Below, in pieces: positions 8,509-16,211 of a stretch of 38,334 nt of DNA (its first letter is position 1; each line of letters opens with the position of its first letter). The stretch lies in NCBI GenBank assembly GCA_016235605.1, contig JACRJW010000034.1, positions 1 to 38,334 of the forward strand. The letters are read 5' to 3'. This DNA is from Candidatus Uhrbacteria bacterium. Lineage in GTDB: Bacteria > Patescibacteriota > Patescibacteriia > UBA9934 > GWF2-40-263. Under the pieces are notes generated by a model. The model was given only the letters and a program-made list of their open reading frames with translations, ran no database searches and was not told the origin of the DNA. The translations under genes and the position numbers were made by a program.

Positions 8509-9476
8509 AAAACGGTGATCTTGATTCGTTGTTTTTTGAGCGCGTTGGGCCAGGTTTTCAAAATGCCTTTCTTGGCGCCGAAGTGTTGGATGACGGACTC
8601 GGCGTTGAGCGTGCCGATTCGCAGGGCGTCTTTGAGGTCTTCTGTCTTCATGAGGCCTGCCACAAATCCTGATCCAAACGCGTCGCCCGCTCCCGTTCTT
8701 GAGATTCCCTTTACGCCGCTTGTCCCTGCATGCGCCATCCAGCCATCGCGATAGACGGTTGAACCGTTCGTGCCGTCTGTCACGAGGCGCACCGTGCCGT
8801 CTGCGTGCAAGAGTTCAAAGATTTTTGCAGGGTTTTTTTTGCCTGTGAGGAGCTTGGCTTCTTCCATGTTCATAATGAGTACTGCGATGAGTGGCAAGAG
8901 TTGCTTCACGCTCGTGAGTCCCCCCTTGAGTTCAGCCTCTCCAGGGTTCCACGCGATTTTTACACCTGCTTTCTGTGCGTCCACGAGGATGCGTTTTACA
9001 AGAGGGAGATTACCGCCCAAGGACGTGAGATAGATCCAGCGTGTTGCCTCAAAGATTGATGCGGGGATATCAGACGGCGTGAACGCGGAGCTGGTTCCGC
9101 GGTGTACCAGAGCCGTCCGTTCGCCGTCCTTCATGGTGAGAAGTGTTGAGTACGCAGTTTCCCCACCTTTGATTCGGCGAACCAAGTGCGTACTGACGCC
9201 TGAGCGTGTGAGATCTTCGATGACGTCTTTTCCGGGAGAGTCGTCGCCGATGCGACAGATGGTCGCCACGCGAAACCCAAGCGAGGCAAACGTCGCGGCG
9301 GCATTGGTTGCCCCTCCACCTGTGGTCAGCACCAACTCTTCAACTTCAATTTTTGATCCAAGCGCCACACACTCTCCGGCGCCGGTTCCAAACTTGCGGG
9401 ACTTGAGCGCGATAAATTTATCTGAGACGAGAAACACATCTCGTGTGGCCGCGCCGATGGTGATGAGGTCGTACAT
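8505..9476 (-). CDS. PfkB-family carbohydrate kinase
   Basis: GGGATNAAATFASLG and RTGAGDAFGSGFVAGLM signatures; 4-nt overlap with downstream gene. Confidence 0.92.
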   Translation of the reverse strand: MYDLITIGAATRDVFLVSDKFIALKSRKFGTGAGECVALGSKIEVEELVLTTGGGATNAAATFASLGFRVATICRIGDDSPGKDVIEDLTRSGVSTHLVRRIKGGETAYSTLLTMKDGERTALVHRGTSSAFTPSDIPASIFEATRWIYLTSLGGNLPLVKRILVDAQKAGVKIAWNPGEAELKGGLTSVKQLLPLIAVLIMNMEEAKLLTGKKNPAKIFELLHADGTVRLVTDGTNGSTVYRDGWMAHAGTSGVKGISRTGAGDAFGSGFVAGLMKTEDLKDALRIGTLNAESVIQHFGAKKGILKTWPNALKKQRIKITVL

Positions 9477-9478
9477 AG

Positions 9479-10402
9479 TTATGCTTTTCCTACGCAGCCC
9501 AGCATTTTTATCTTCTGTCTCACGACTTTCATCATCAACTCCTTGGCAGGTTTCAAAATCTCACGTGGATCGATGACCTCTGGCCGCTCTTTGAGGAACT
9601 TGCGGATGCCGGCGTCAAACGCCAGGCGCAAGTCTGTGTCTACGTTTACCTTGCGGACACCAAGCATGACGGCTTTGCGTACCGCAGAATCCGAGACGCC
9701 TTTGGCGCTTGAAATTTCGCAACCGTACTTGGTACAGATTTTTTTGATGTTTGCTGGCACGCCTGAGGCACCGTGCAGGACCAGAGGAACACTCACGCGC
9801 TCCGCGATTTCTTTCAGCCGTCCAAAGTCGAGTCGTGATTCGCCTTTGAATTTGTACGCGCCGTGCTTGGTTCCCACAGCCACGGCAAGCGCGTCGCAAT
9901 GCGTTTGTCGCACAAACTGTGCCGCTTGTTTTGGATCGGTGAGCTGTGCGTCGCGTTCTTCCACAGAAACAAAATCTTCAATGCCAGCGATCGCCCCGAG
10001 TTCTGCCTCGACACTGATACGACGCTTGTGGGCGACGGCGACGATTTTTTTTGTTTGCCTGACGTTCTCCTTGAACGGCAAAGAAGATCCGTCAAACATC
10101 ACACTCGTGTACCAACCATTCTGGATGGCCTCCATGACCAGATCAAAATTCTTTCCGTGGTCGAGATGGAAGACGACAGGCCGTTTTGTTTTCTTGGCCG
10201 CGATGTGAGCGAGAGCGGCGAGTTCTTCCATCCCGGCGTACTCGATCGCCCCTTCGCTTGTCTGAACAATCACCGGCGCGCGTTCACTCTCAGATGCATC
10301 CATGATCGCTTGCAGCGTCTCAAGGTTGTTCACATTAAACGCGCCCACGGCATAGCGACCCCGATCAGCTTTTGCAAGGACATGGGTAAGAGTGACGAGC
10401 AT
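9479..10402 (-). CDS. fba: Class II fructose-bisphosphate (ketose-bisphosphate) aldolase
   Basis: YAVGAFNVNNLETLQAIMDASE; VVFHLDHGKNF; VSVEAELGAIAG; LVLHGASGVP; KVNVDTDLRLAF. Confidence 0.93.
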   Translation of the reverse strand: MLVTLTHVLAKADRGRYAVGAFNVNNLETLQAIMDASESERAPVIVQTSEGAIEYAGMEELAALAHIAAKKTKRPVVFHLDHGKNFDLVMEAIQNGWYTSVMFDGSSLPFKENVRQTKKIVAVAHKRRISVEAELGAIAGIEDFVSVEERDAQLTDPKQAAQFVRQTHCDALAVAVGTKHGAYKFKGESRLDFGRLKEIAERVSVPLVLHGASGVPANIKKICTKYGCEISSAKGVSDSAVRKAVMLGVRKVNVDTDLRLAFDAGIRKFLKERPEVIDPREILKPAKELMMKVVRQKIKMLGCVGKA

Positions 10403-10408
10403 AGATGA

Positions 10409-10759
10409 TCAAGAGAGAGACAAAGATAATGCGTGGCAAAGAGCGCGATTCAACTGTTCGATGAGTTTTTTTGAAAGGCTGCCTACTTCTCCTAGGACGA
10501 TAGTCTTGTCGAGAGTCGCGAGTTTGTCGCAACGGATGGTCGACGGTGTTTTGAGGCCTGTTTTTTTGAAGTCTGCATGTGTCTTTGGGAGGATGACGTG
10601 GGAGGGTGATGCCCGAAAAGGAATGGATGAGATGAAGGCCACGATCGTGTCAGAACCGTTTTTGGACACACGCGAGACAATGACAGCCGGGCGAATTTTC
10701 TGAGAGGAAAGATCCGTAAACGGAAAGGGAACGAGAATGATTTTTCCACGCTCAAACAT
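10409..10759 (-). CDS. PemK/MazF-family toxin
   Basis: RGKIILVPFPFTDLSSQKIRPAVIVS; CDKLATLDKTIVLGEVGSLS. Confidence 0.9.
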   Translation of the reverse strand: MFERGKIILVPFPFTDLSSQKIRPAVIVSRVSKNGSDTIVAFISSIPFRASPSHVILPKTHADFKKTGLKTPSTIRCDKLATLDKTIVLGEVGSLSKKLIEQLNRALCHALSLSLS

Positions 10760-10764
10760 AAACG

Positions 10765-11013
10765 TCAGTATGTTTTTATGAGGTCCCTGCGTGTGTAGAT
10801 ATCCGGTTCGTCTTCAAGAAAATCGAATCCACCACCGTATTGGTTCATGTTTGTCATCTCGTCCAGCATGAGGTTTGTTGAGTCGGGAAACCGAATGAGA
10901 AGAACTTCTGCCTTGTTTCGTTTTCCAATAGCGATAGAGCGTCGTGTACGGTGAACGGCTCCGATAAGTTGAGAAAGGTGTTGTCTCGCTGACGTGGTGG
11001 TGATGACATTCAT
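10765..11013 (-). CDS. Phd/YefM-like antitoxin
   Basis: MNVITTTSARQHLSQLIGAVHRTRRSIAIGKRNKAEVLLI, directly upstream of the MazF-like toxin. Confidence 0.8.
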   Translation of the reverse strand: MNVITTTSARQHLSQLIGAVHRTRRSIAIGKRNKAEVLLIRFPDSTNLMLDEMTNMNQYGGGFDFLEDEPDIYTRRDLIKTY

Positions 11014-11029
11014 AGGTATGATGCTATTA

Positions 11030-11044
11030 TGTACAAATTGTACA
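11030..11044. promoter_or_regulatory. Perfect palindrome upstream of the TA operon (candidate autoregulatory operator)
   Basis: TGTACAA-A-TTGTACA located 17 nt before the antitoxin ATG. Confidence 0.6.
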
Positions 11045-11075
11045 AGTAAGAGGCAGTGATGTCAACCACGCGTCT

Positions 11076-12047
11076 CTAAACGGTTGTTACGTTAAAGGCT
11101 GGTTTGGCTTTCAGGCGTTTGCGAATTTCCGTGGCTGAGAGAAGACCCTTCGTGGGGCCAACGTATCCAACAACCGACGCGGCATTCACCGATCCCCAGC
11201 GCAGTCCTTCCGAGCACGACTCTAGAGACATGACGGCACCCAAGTAGCCTGAGGCAAAGGCGTCACCGGCGCCGGTGGCTTCGATGAGCTTGCCGGGGAA
11301 CACAGAGCAATAGTTGAGATCACGTCCGCCGTATTCGTAGGATCCATGCGGGCCGTCGGTAATAATGACGTGTTTGGGACCAAATTTGTACAAGGCGCCG
11401 GCAAGCTTGTGCACCTCCAGAGATTTTGAGCCTGTGAGGATCTGCGCCTCTTCTCGATTTACGAACAAGACCTCGAGATGCTTTAAGAGTGCATAGAGGG
11501 TCGACGTGTGTTCCTCCACTTGGATGCTCCCTGGATTCATCGCAATGTGAACGCCGTCTTTTTTTGCGTAGGCGATGAGTTGTTTGTAGATCTTCTCGTA
11601 TCCCTCACCCATCTCTCCTACATACAGCCATCCAGGTTTGGGGAACGCCTTTGGGAGGTGATATTCATGTTTGATATGTCCCGTGAGGATCGTCTTTTCG
11701 CCCTTGTAGTTGAGCACAACCGAGAAGGTACTCTTTTCTCCTTTTGCTATTTCGATCAAAGATGTGTCGACGTTTTCCCGTGCGAGCACTTCCATGGCCA
11801 GTGGTCGTGTGGTGTCCTCGCCCATCACCGAGAGCACCGCCGTCTTTTTTTTCATGCGCGCGAGACCGACCGCCACGTTGGGCGCCGAACCGGCGATTTG
11901 GGAATCAACAACCTGTACGTCGATCTTCGCGCCGTAATCTAAACAGAGCTTGGCTTCAGGCATTTTCAGGCAACACTGTGCCCCATTGCCGTCCAAGACG
12001 ACGAAGGTGTCGAGTTTGATGTCACCGATGGTGATGAGGTTGTACAT
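11076..12047 (-). CDS. PfkB-family carbohydrate kinase (second copy)
   Basis: GSAPNVAVGLARMKKKTAVLSVMGED and EATGAGDAFASGYLGAVMS; N-terminus MYNLITIGDI parallels MYDLITIGAA of the 8505 gene. Confidence 0.92.
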   Translation of the reverse strand: MYNLITIGDIKLDTFVVLDGNGAQCCLKMPEAKLCLDYGAKIDVQVVDSQIAGSAPNVAVGLARMKKKTAVLSVMGEDTTRPLAMEVLARENVDTSLIEIAKGEKSTFSVVLNYKGEKTILTGHIKHEYHLPKAFPKPGWLYVGEMGEGYEKIYKQLIAYAKKDGVHIAMNPGSIQVEEHTSTLYALLKHLEVLFVNREEAQILTGSKSLEVHKLAGALYKFGPKHVIITDGPHGSYEYGGRDLNYCSVFPGKLIEATGAGDAFASGYLGAVMSLESCSEGLRWGSVNAASVVGYVGPTKGLLSATEIRKRLKAKPAFNVTTV

Positions 12048-12050
12048 AGG

Positions 12051-13202
12051 TTAGTTCTTTCTTTTCCACTTTGCTGGTGCATGTGAGAGGGCTTTTTCCA
12101 TGATCGTCTTCTGCATCTTCACAAGTTTTTCTTGTGCCGCCAGGACATGCGCTGGAATTTCTGGAACTTTCTCACCATGTTTGCGGCGCACAACGCGATC
12201 AACAGCCAGGGCAATAAACTCGGCGGTGAGTCCCAGACCTTCTTGGATTTCGCGCGGAGTCCCAGACTCACCGAATCGATCTTGGACGCCGATCCGCTCC
12301 AGGGGAACAGGAGTTGTGAGTGCGAGAGTCTCGGCAACGGCGCCTGCCAGCCCGCCCGCCGCTTGAGCTTCCTCGACCGTGACGATCGCTCCTGTTTCTT
12401 TTGCCGCGCGGATGATCATCTTCACGTCCAAGGGTTTCACGGTGTGCATGTTTATGACGCGACACTCGATGCCGAACTCTTTTGAGAGACGCTCGGCTGC
12501 CAGTAAGGCTTCATACAACAGGGGACCTGCGCCGATGATCGTCACGTCAGTTCCCAACCGATATGTTTCTGCACGTCCCATTTTGAACGGCGTCTTTACG
12601 GTGGTGAAGATAGGCGACTTCTCGCGAGCGAATCGGAGATAGCATGGGCCACTCAGTTTGGCTACGGCCACCGTAGCCTTGCGTGTCTCAATCGCGTCAC
12701 AAGGGACGAACACGCACATGTTTGGCATGACTCGCATGATCGCGATGTCTTCGATCATCTGGTGTGTGGCGCCGTCAGGGCCCACCGAGACTCCAGCATG
12801 CGCGCCAGCGATTTTGACATTCGTGTTATTGAGCGCGACGGTCGTGCGGATTTGTTCCCAGTTGCGGCCTGGAGAAAAACAGGCATAGCTTGCGATAAAC
12901 GGCACCTTGCCCGCCATCGCCATCCCGGCCGCGATAGATGCCATGGATTGCTCGCTTACACCCATCTGCACAAACCGATCCGGGAAGGCTTCTTTGAACG
13001 GGAGGACGCGGGTAGACTCTGTGAGGTCAGCGCACAGGACGACGACGTTTTTGTCCTGTCGTCCAGCTTCAATCAAACCCTCGCCGAAGCCGTTGCGTGT
13101 CGGAACCTGTTTCAATTTTTTCTCATCAAACAAATCGCGGACAAGCCACGCCTCGCGGTTGATGCCTGTTTTTTGCTGCTTAGAAGGATTTGACGGATAC
13201 AT
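12051..13202 (-). CDS. Transketolase, C-terminal subunit
   Basis: VVVLCADLTESTRVLPFKEAFPDRFVQMGVSEQSMASIAAGMA; GPDGATHQMIEDIAIMRVMPNM; VEEAQAAGGLAGAVAE. Start likely at MYPSNPS. Confidence 0.93.
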   Translation of the reverse strand: MYPSNPSKQQKTGINREAWLVRDLFDEKKLKQVPTRNGFGEGLIEAGRQDKNVVVLCADLTESTRVLPFKEAFPDRFVQMGVSEQSMASIAAGMAMAGKVPFIASYACFSPGRNWEQIRTTVALNNTNVKIAGAHAGVSVGPDGATHQMIEDIAIMRVMPNMCVFVPCDAIETRKATVAVAKLSGPCYLRFAREKSPIFTTVKTPFKMGRAETYRLGTDVTIIGAGPLLYEALLAAERLSKEFGIECRVINMHTVKPLDVKMIIRAAKETGAIVTVEEAQAAGGLAGAVAETLALTTPVPLERIGVQDRFGESGTPREIQEGLGLTAEFIALAVDRVVRRKHGEKVPEIPAHVLAAQEKLVKMQKTIMEKALSHAPAKWKRKN

Positions 13203-13440
13203 AGAGATATGGTAGCTTATTTGTATCACCACGAAGAAGACCCCTGTGCGGTTCCGTCCGCATCGGGGGCTTTTTCTTTTCGAAGCTCTAAGAGTGGACG
13301 CATTCGTGATTGTCCGAGGTAAGTGCTATTTTGTTGCTCCTTTTTCACATCTGTATTTTCTTCTCAGTCTCTTTGTTCCTTATTATCCAAGCCAGATGAT
13401 CAGGACAAGTGGCATACTGGTGACAATCATAGCAAATCGC

Positions 13441-13469
13441 TTGACAAAAACCCAATTTTTCTGTATTGT
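13441..13469 (+). promoter_or_regulatory. sigma70-like promoter of the DGR target gene
   Basis: TTGACA-17 nt-TATTGT. Confidence 0.75.
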
Positions 13470-13559
13470 TGGTTCGTTCCAATCTAAGCATCCGGCTTGG
13501 AATTTGGGGCAAGACGTGCCTCTGCGCTCCGGCGCGACATAGGCACAACAGGAGAAGTC

Positions 13560-14297
13560 ATGGAAGCCATGATCGAGTTGGCGCTCCGGCGCCAGGCTGA
13601 AGAAGCACTGGCCCACGCTCTCGCGAACCCGGCGAAGTCCGAGATCGCGCGCGTCGCGTACCAGATGGTGATCAACGGCCAGACCGAGGCCGAGGTGCGC
13701 GCGTCGAAGGTGCACACGCCCAAGGTCGACCTCGCCGAGGAACGCCGCGTCGCTCTGGAGGCGAATTTCCGCAAGCGCGGGTTTGAGATCTCGGTTCCCA
13801 AGCCGAGCGTCTCCAACACCACGCTCAAGCGGTGGCGTCGCGAGGGACGAGAGTTGTTCTACCGTCCTGCGACCGCCCTCATGAGCTACGCCGCGTGGAT
13901 GTCCGCCCACGGCCAGGCCAAGCACTGGACTGTGGTCAACGAGAGCGACCGCGCGAAGGTCGGTTGGGAAGACGGAAAGGCGGGCTACTGGTTCACGACG
14001 CAGATCGTCCCTGCCTGCCCCCAGCTCAACACGAGCTGGAACGACCTCACCGCCTCGACGAAGCTCCTCTGCCTCGAGGAGTATGTGATCGTCTACTGGA
14101 CACACCACGACCTCACGGGTATCTGCATCGACGTCAGTACCTGGTGCTGGCTCCGTACGCGCTTCGGTCGGTGCGCCCTCAATGCCATCGTCACTGACGG
14201 TGAGGTGGGGGTCTCTAGGGACGATCCCGACAGCCTCTCGGTCCCGTATGCTTACGAAGGTGGCCGCGCCGTGGAAGTGGTCAAGAATGCTGCTTGA
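13560..14297 (+). CDS. DGR target (variable) protein; C-terminal variable-repeat region
   Basis: SD aggag then ATG at 13560. The last ~40 codons (RFGRCALNAIVTDGEVGVSRDDPDSLSVPYAYEGGRAVE) are a mutated copy of the TR at 14625-14746. Confidence 0.88.
   Translation: MEAMIELALRRQAEEALAHALANPAKSEIARVAYQMVINGQTEAEVRASKVHTPKVDLAEERRVALEANFRKRGFEISVPKPSVSNTTLKRWRREGRELFYRPATALMSYAAWMSAHGQAKHWTVVNESDRAKVGWEDGKAGYWFTTQIVPACPQLNTSWNDLTASTKLLCLEEYVIVYWTHHDLTGICIDVSTWCWLRTRFGRCALNAIVTDGEVGVSRDDPDSLSVPYAYEGGRAVEVVKNAA
14156..14277 (+). repeat. DGR variable repeat (VR), 122 bp
   Basis: Aligns without gaps to 14625-14746 (offset 469); 16 mismatches, 13 at TR adenines. 3' end is an identical GC-rich tract (ggtggccgcgccgtggaag). 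Confidence 0.93.
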
Positions 14298-14306
14298 ACC
14301 TTGACC
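14279..14306 (+). promoter_or_regulatory. Inverted repeat immediately 3' of VR (candidate DGR homing hairpin/cruciform)
   Basis: GGTCAAG-14 nt-CTTGACC beginning 2 nt after the end of TR/VR identity. Confidence 0.5.
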
Positions 14307-14368
14307 CCCTGCCCTGCTCTTGCTACCAACCGGTACTAGAGTAGGGCTATTAATTTTGCTTTGAATTT

Positions 14369-14377
14369 TGCTACAAT
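14369..14377 (+). promoter_or_regulatory. Candidate extended -10 promoter for the TR RNA
   Basis: TGCTACAAT about 250 nt upstream of TR; no clear -35. Confidence 0.35.
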
Positions 14378-14624
14378 CATTTTGGTGAAGGTTCGTAGAC
14401 TGACAAGCAGAAACTTGTCGGTTACCAACATCCTACTGTCACCCACGAGCATCCGGTTCAAAATGACCGGAGAAGTCGGTTACGGTGAGTAAACAGTTGA
14501 ACCACTTCGTGCCGTTTCTAAGATGGATCGCCACTGGGTCTGTCCGTCCGAATACATTTCCGGATCCCGGAATTCAGGAGGTGACCCACGGGTTCCCTCT
14601 GGTGAGTAAGGAAGGAAGCGGCGC

Positions 14625-14746
14625 AACGCGCTTCGGTCAGAGCGCCCTCAATGCCAACGACAACGACGGTGAGGTGAGGGTCAACAGGAACGATCCCGAC
14701 AACCTCTCGGTCCCGTATGACAACGAAGGTGGCCGCGCCGTGGAAG
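14625..14746 (+). repeat. DGR template repeat (TR), 122 bp
   Basis: Adenine-containing (AAC/GAC-rich) copy of VR: aacgcgcttcggtcagagcgccctcaatgccaacgacaacgacgg...gacaacgaaggtggccgcgccgtggaag. Confidence 0.93.
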
Positions 14747-14756
14747 CCGTCAACTG

Positions 14757-15131
14757 TTAAGACACGAGACCCAACCGGCCTCGTGTCTTCTTTCGCCAGC
14801 CTCCAAGCATACGTCCAATTTCCATGAGCTGGTTTTCCCGGTAGATGTAACCCTCACGTTTATAAATTCCTAGGTCATACGTGAGACGTACGAGGATTTT
14901 CACAAGGTCGAGTGTTCGTTGCAGTCGGTCGAGTAGGACGAGACGTTCAGGGATCGGTAGAGAATTTGCTTCCCAGATTCCTTCGATGAGTTGAAGTGTA
15001 CGCATTTTTAATGTTTCACCAACGGCGTGCCGTTCTGTTTTTGGAAACCTGATGACGTCAGTGTGCAGAAGCTTGTACCATTCATACAATTTATGAACCA
15101 ATCCGAATTCTTCACCGGGAAACCCAGTCAA
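14757..15131 (-). CDS. avd: Avd-like DGR accessory protein (four-helix bundle family)
   Basis: GLVHKLYEWYKLLHTDVIRFPKTERHAVGETLKMRTLQLIEGIWEA...LDRLQRTLDLVKILVRLTYDLGIYKREGYIYRENQLMEIGRMLGGWRKK, typical of the Avd/23S-IVP four-helix-bundle family; adjacent to TR and RT. Only a TTG start in the present frame. Confidence 0.82.
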   Translation of the reverse strand: MTGFPGEEFGLVHKLYEWYKLLHTDVIRFPKTERHAVGETLKMRTLQLIEGIWEANSLPIPERLVLLDRLQRTLDLVKILVRLTYDLGIYKREGYIYRENQLMEIGRMLGGWRKKTRGRLGLVS

Positions 15132-15150
15132 CCATCGATCGAATTCGGTC

Positions 15151-15161
15151 GGGGGGGGGGG
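15151..15161 (+). repeat. Homopolymeric G tract (11 G) at the Avd/RT head-to-head junction
   Basis: ggtc-GGGGGGGGGGG-tacttc. Confidence 0.95.
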
Positions 15162-15208
15162 TACTTCAAAGGCATACCTTATTTAAGGATGTCATTGCGC
15201 TAGAAAAT

Positions 15209-16210
15209 TTGTTTGAAGCTTGGGAGGTATTCCATCGTGGGAAAATGGCCAAACAAGATGTCCTGGATTTCTCCATGAGGCTTGAGGACGAATTATTTGA
15301 CCTAGCGCACGACCTTGGAAACGGATCGTACCATCATGGCTGGTATGAGCGATTTTACATTCACGACCCCAAGCGCAGGTATATAAGCAAAGCAAGTGTG
15401 CGGGATCGAGTCTTACACCAAGCGCTTGTTGGCGTGGTGGAACCGATGTTTGATCCAACCTTCATTTTCGATTCGTTTTCTTCTCGTAAAGGGAAGGGGA
15501 CACATGCGGCGATTGACCGTCTTGAAGATTTTTTAAGACGCGGATCTCGCAATGGCTCGAACACGATTTATGCGCTCAAATGCGATGTATCGAAATTTTT
15601 CGATTCGATACAGCATGATGTGCTTATGGGGATGCTCAGACGGCGTATCATCGACGAACCGTTGCTAGGACTTGTAGGGCAGGTCGTTACAAGTCACACG
15701 TCTCATCAAGGAACGTCGTGCGGGCTTCCACTTGGGAATGTCACAAGCCAACTTTTTGCGAACATCTATCTCAATGGATTCGACCATTGGGTGAAGGAGC
15801 ACCTGAGGGTACGATGGTACATTCGGTTTTGTGATGATTTCATTTTGCTTCACGAGAGTCGTCAGTTCTTGGAATCAGCCATTGTGCAAATTGACTCGTA
15901 TCTATCGCAACATCTCCATCTACAGCTTCATCCGTATAAAGTTTCTCTTCGGACATATCAGCAAGGCATCGATTTTCTTGGTTGGGTGTTGAGGCCAAGT
16001 GTACGTACGATGCGAACGAAAACGTGCAGGCGCCTATCTCACCGTGTGGATGGTCTGGTGTCACAGTATAGAGAAACAGGAACCCTACAAGAGCGTTTCA
16101 GTGAGACCGTCCAGTCTTGTTTAGCGGCCTTTGATCACGGTCAGGGATTTAGGAATCAGGAGCGACTCATTCATTCAGTAAGACAGATGAAGTTTAAGAA
16201 TCTTCAATAG
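15209..16210 (+). CDS. DGR-type reverse transcriptase
   Basis: RDRVLHQALVGVVEPMFDPTFIFDSFSSRKGKGTHAAIDRLEDF; YALKCDVSKFFDSI; GLPLGNVTSQLFANIYLNGFDHWVKEHL; RFCDDFILL; GIDFLGWVL. The frame is open upstream to 15056; TTG 15209 is the first standard start codon in frame, but homology-like sequence (HTLFKDVIALENL) precedes it. Confidence 0.93.
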   Translation: MFEAWEVFHRGKMAKQDVLDFSMRLEDELFDLAHDLGNGSYHHGWYERFYIHDPKRRYISKASVRDRVLHQALVGVVEPMFDPTFIFDSFSSRKGKGTHAAIDRLEDFLRRGSRNGSNTIYALKCDVSKFFDSIQHDVLMGMLRRRIIDEPLLGLVGQVVTSHTSHQGTSCGLPLGNVTSQLFANIYLNGFDHWVKEHLRVRWYIRFCDDFILLHESRQFLESAIVQIDSYLSQHLHLQLHPYKVSLRTYQQGIDFLGWVLRPSVRTMRTKTCRRLSHRVDGLVSQYRETGTLQERFSETVQSCLAAFDHGQGFRNQERLIHSVRQMKFKNLQ

Positions 16211-16211
16211 G

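Noticed and set aside
14485-14760. TR-spanning ORF as an ordinary protein-coding gene
   Set aside because: Its conserved part is the DGR template repeat; no convincing start/SD. Treated as template RNA, with possible target remnant noted.
15209-16210. Group II intron or retron interpretation of the RT
   Set aside because: No maturase/endonuclease domain or intron domain V/VI seen; TR/VR repeats and an Avd-like gene are adjacent, and the motifs are DGR-type.
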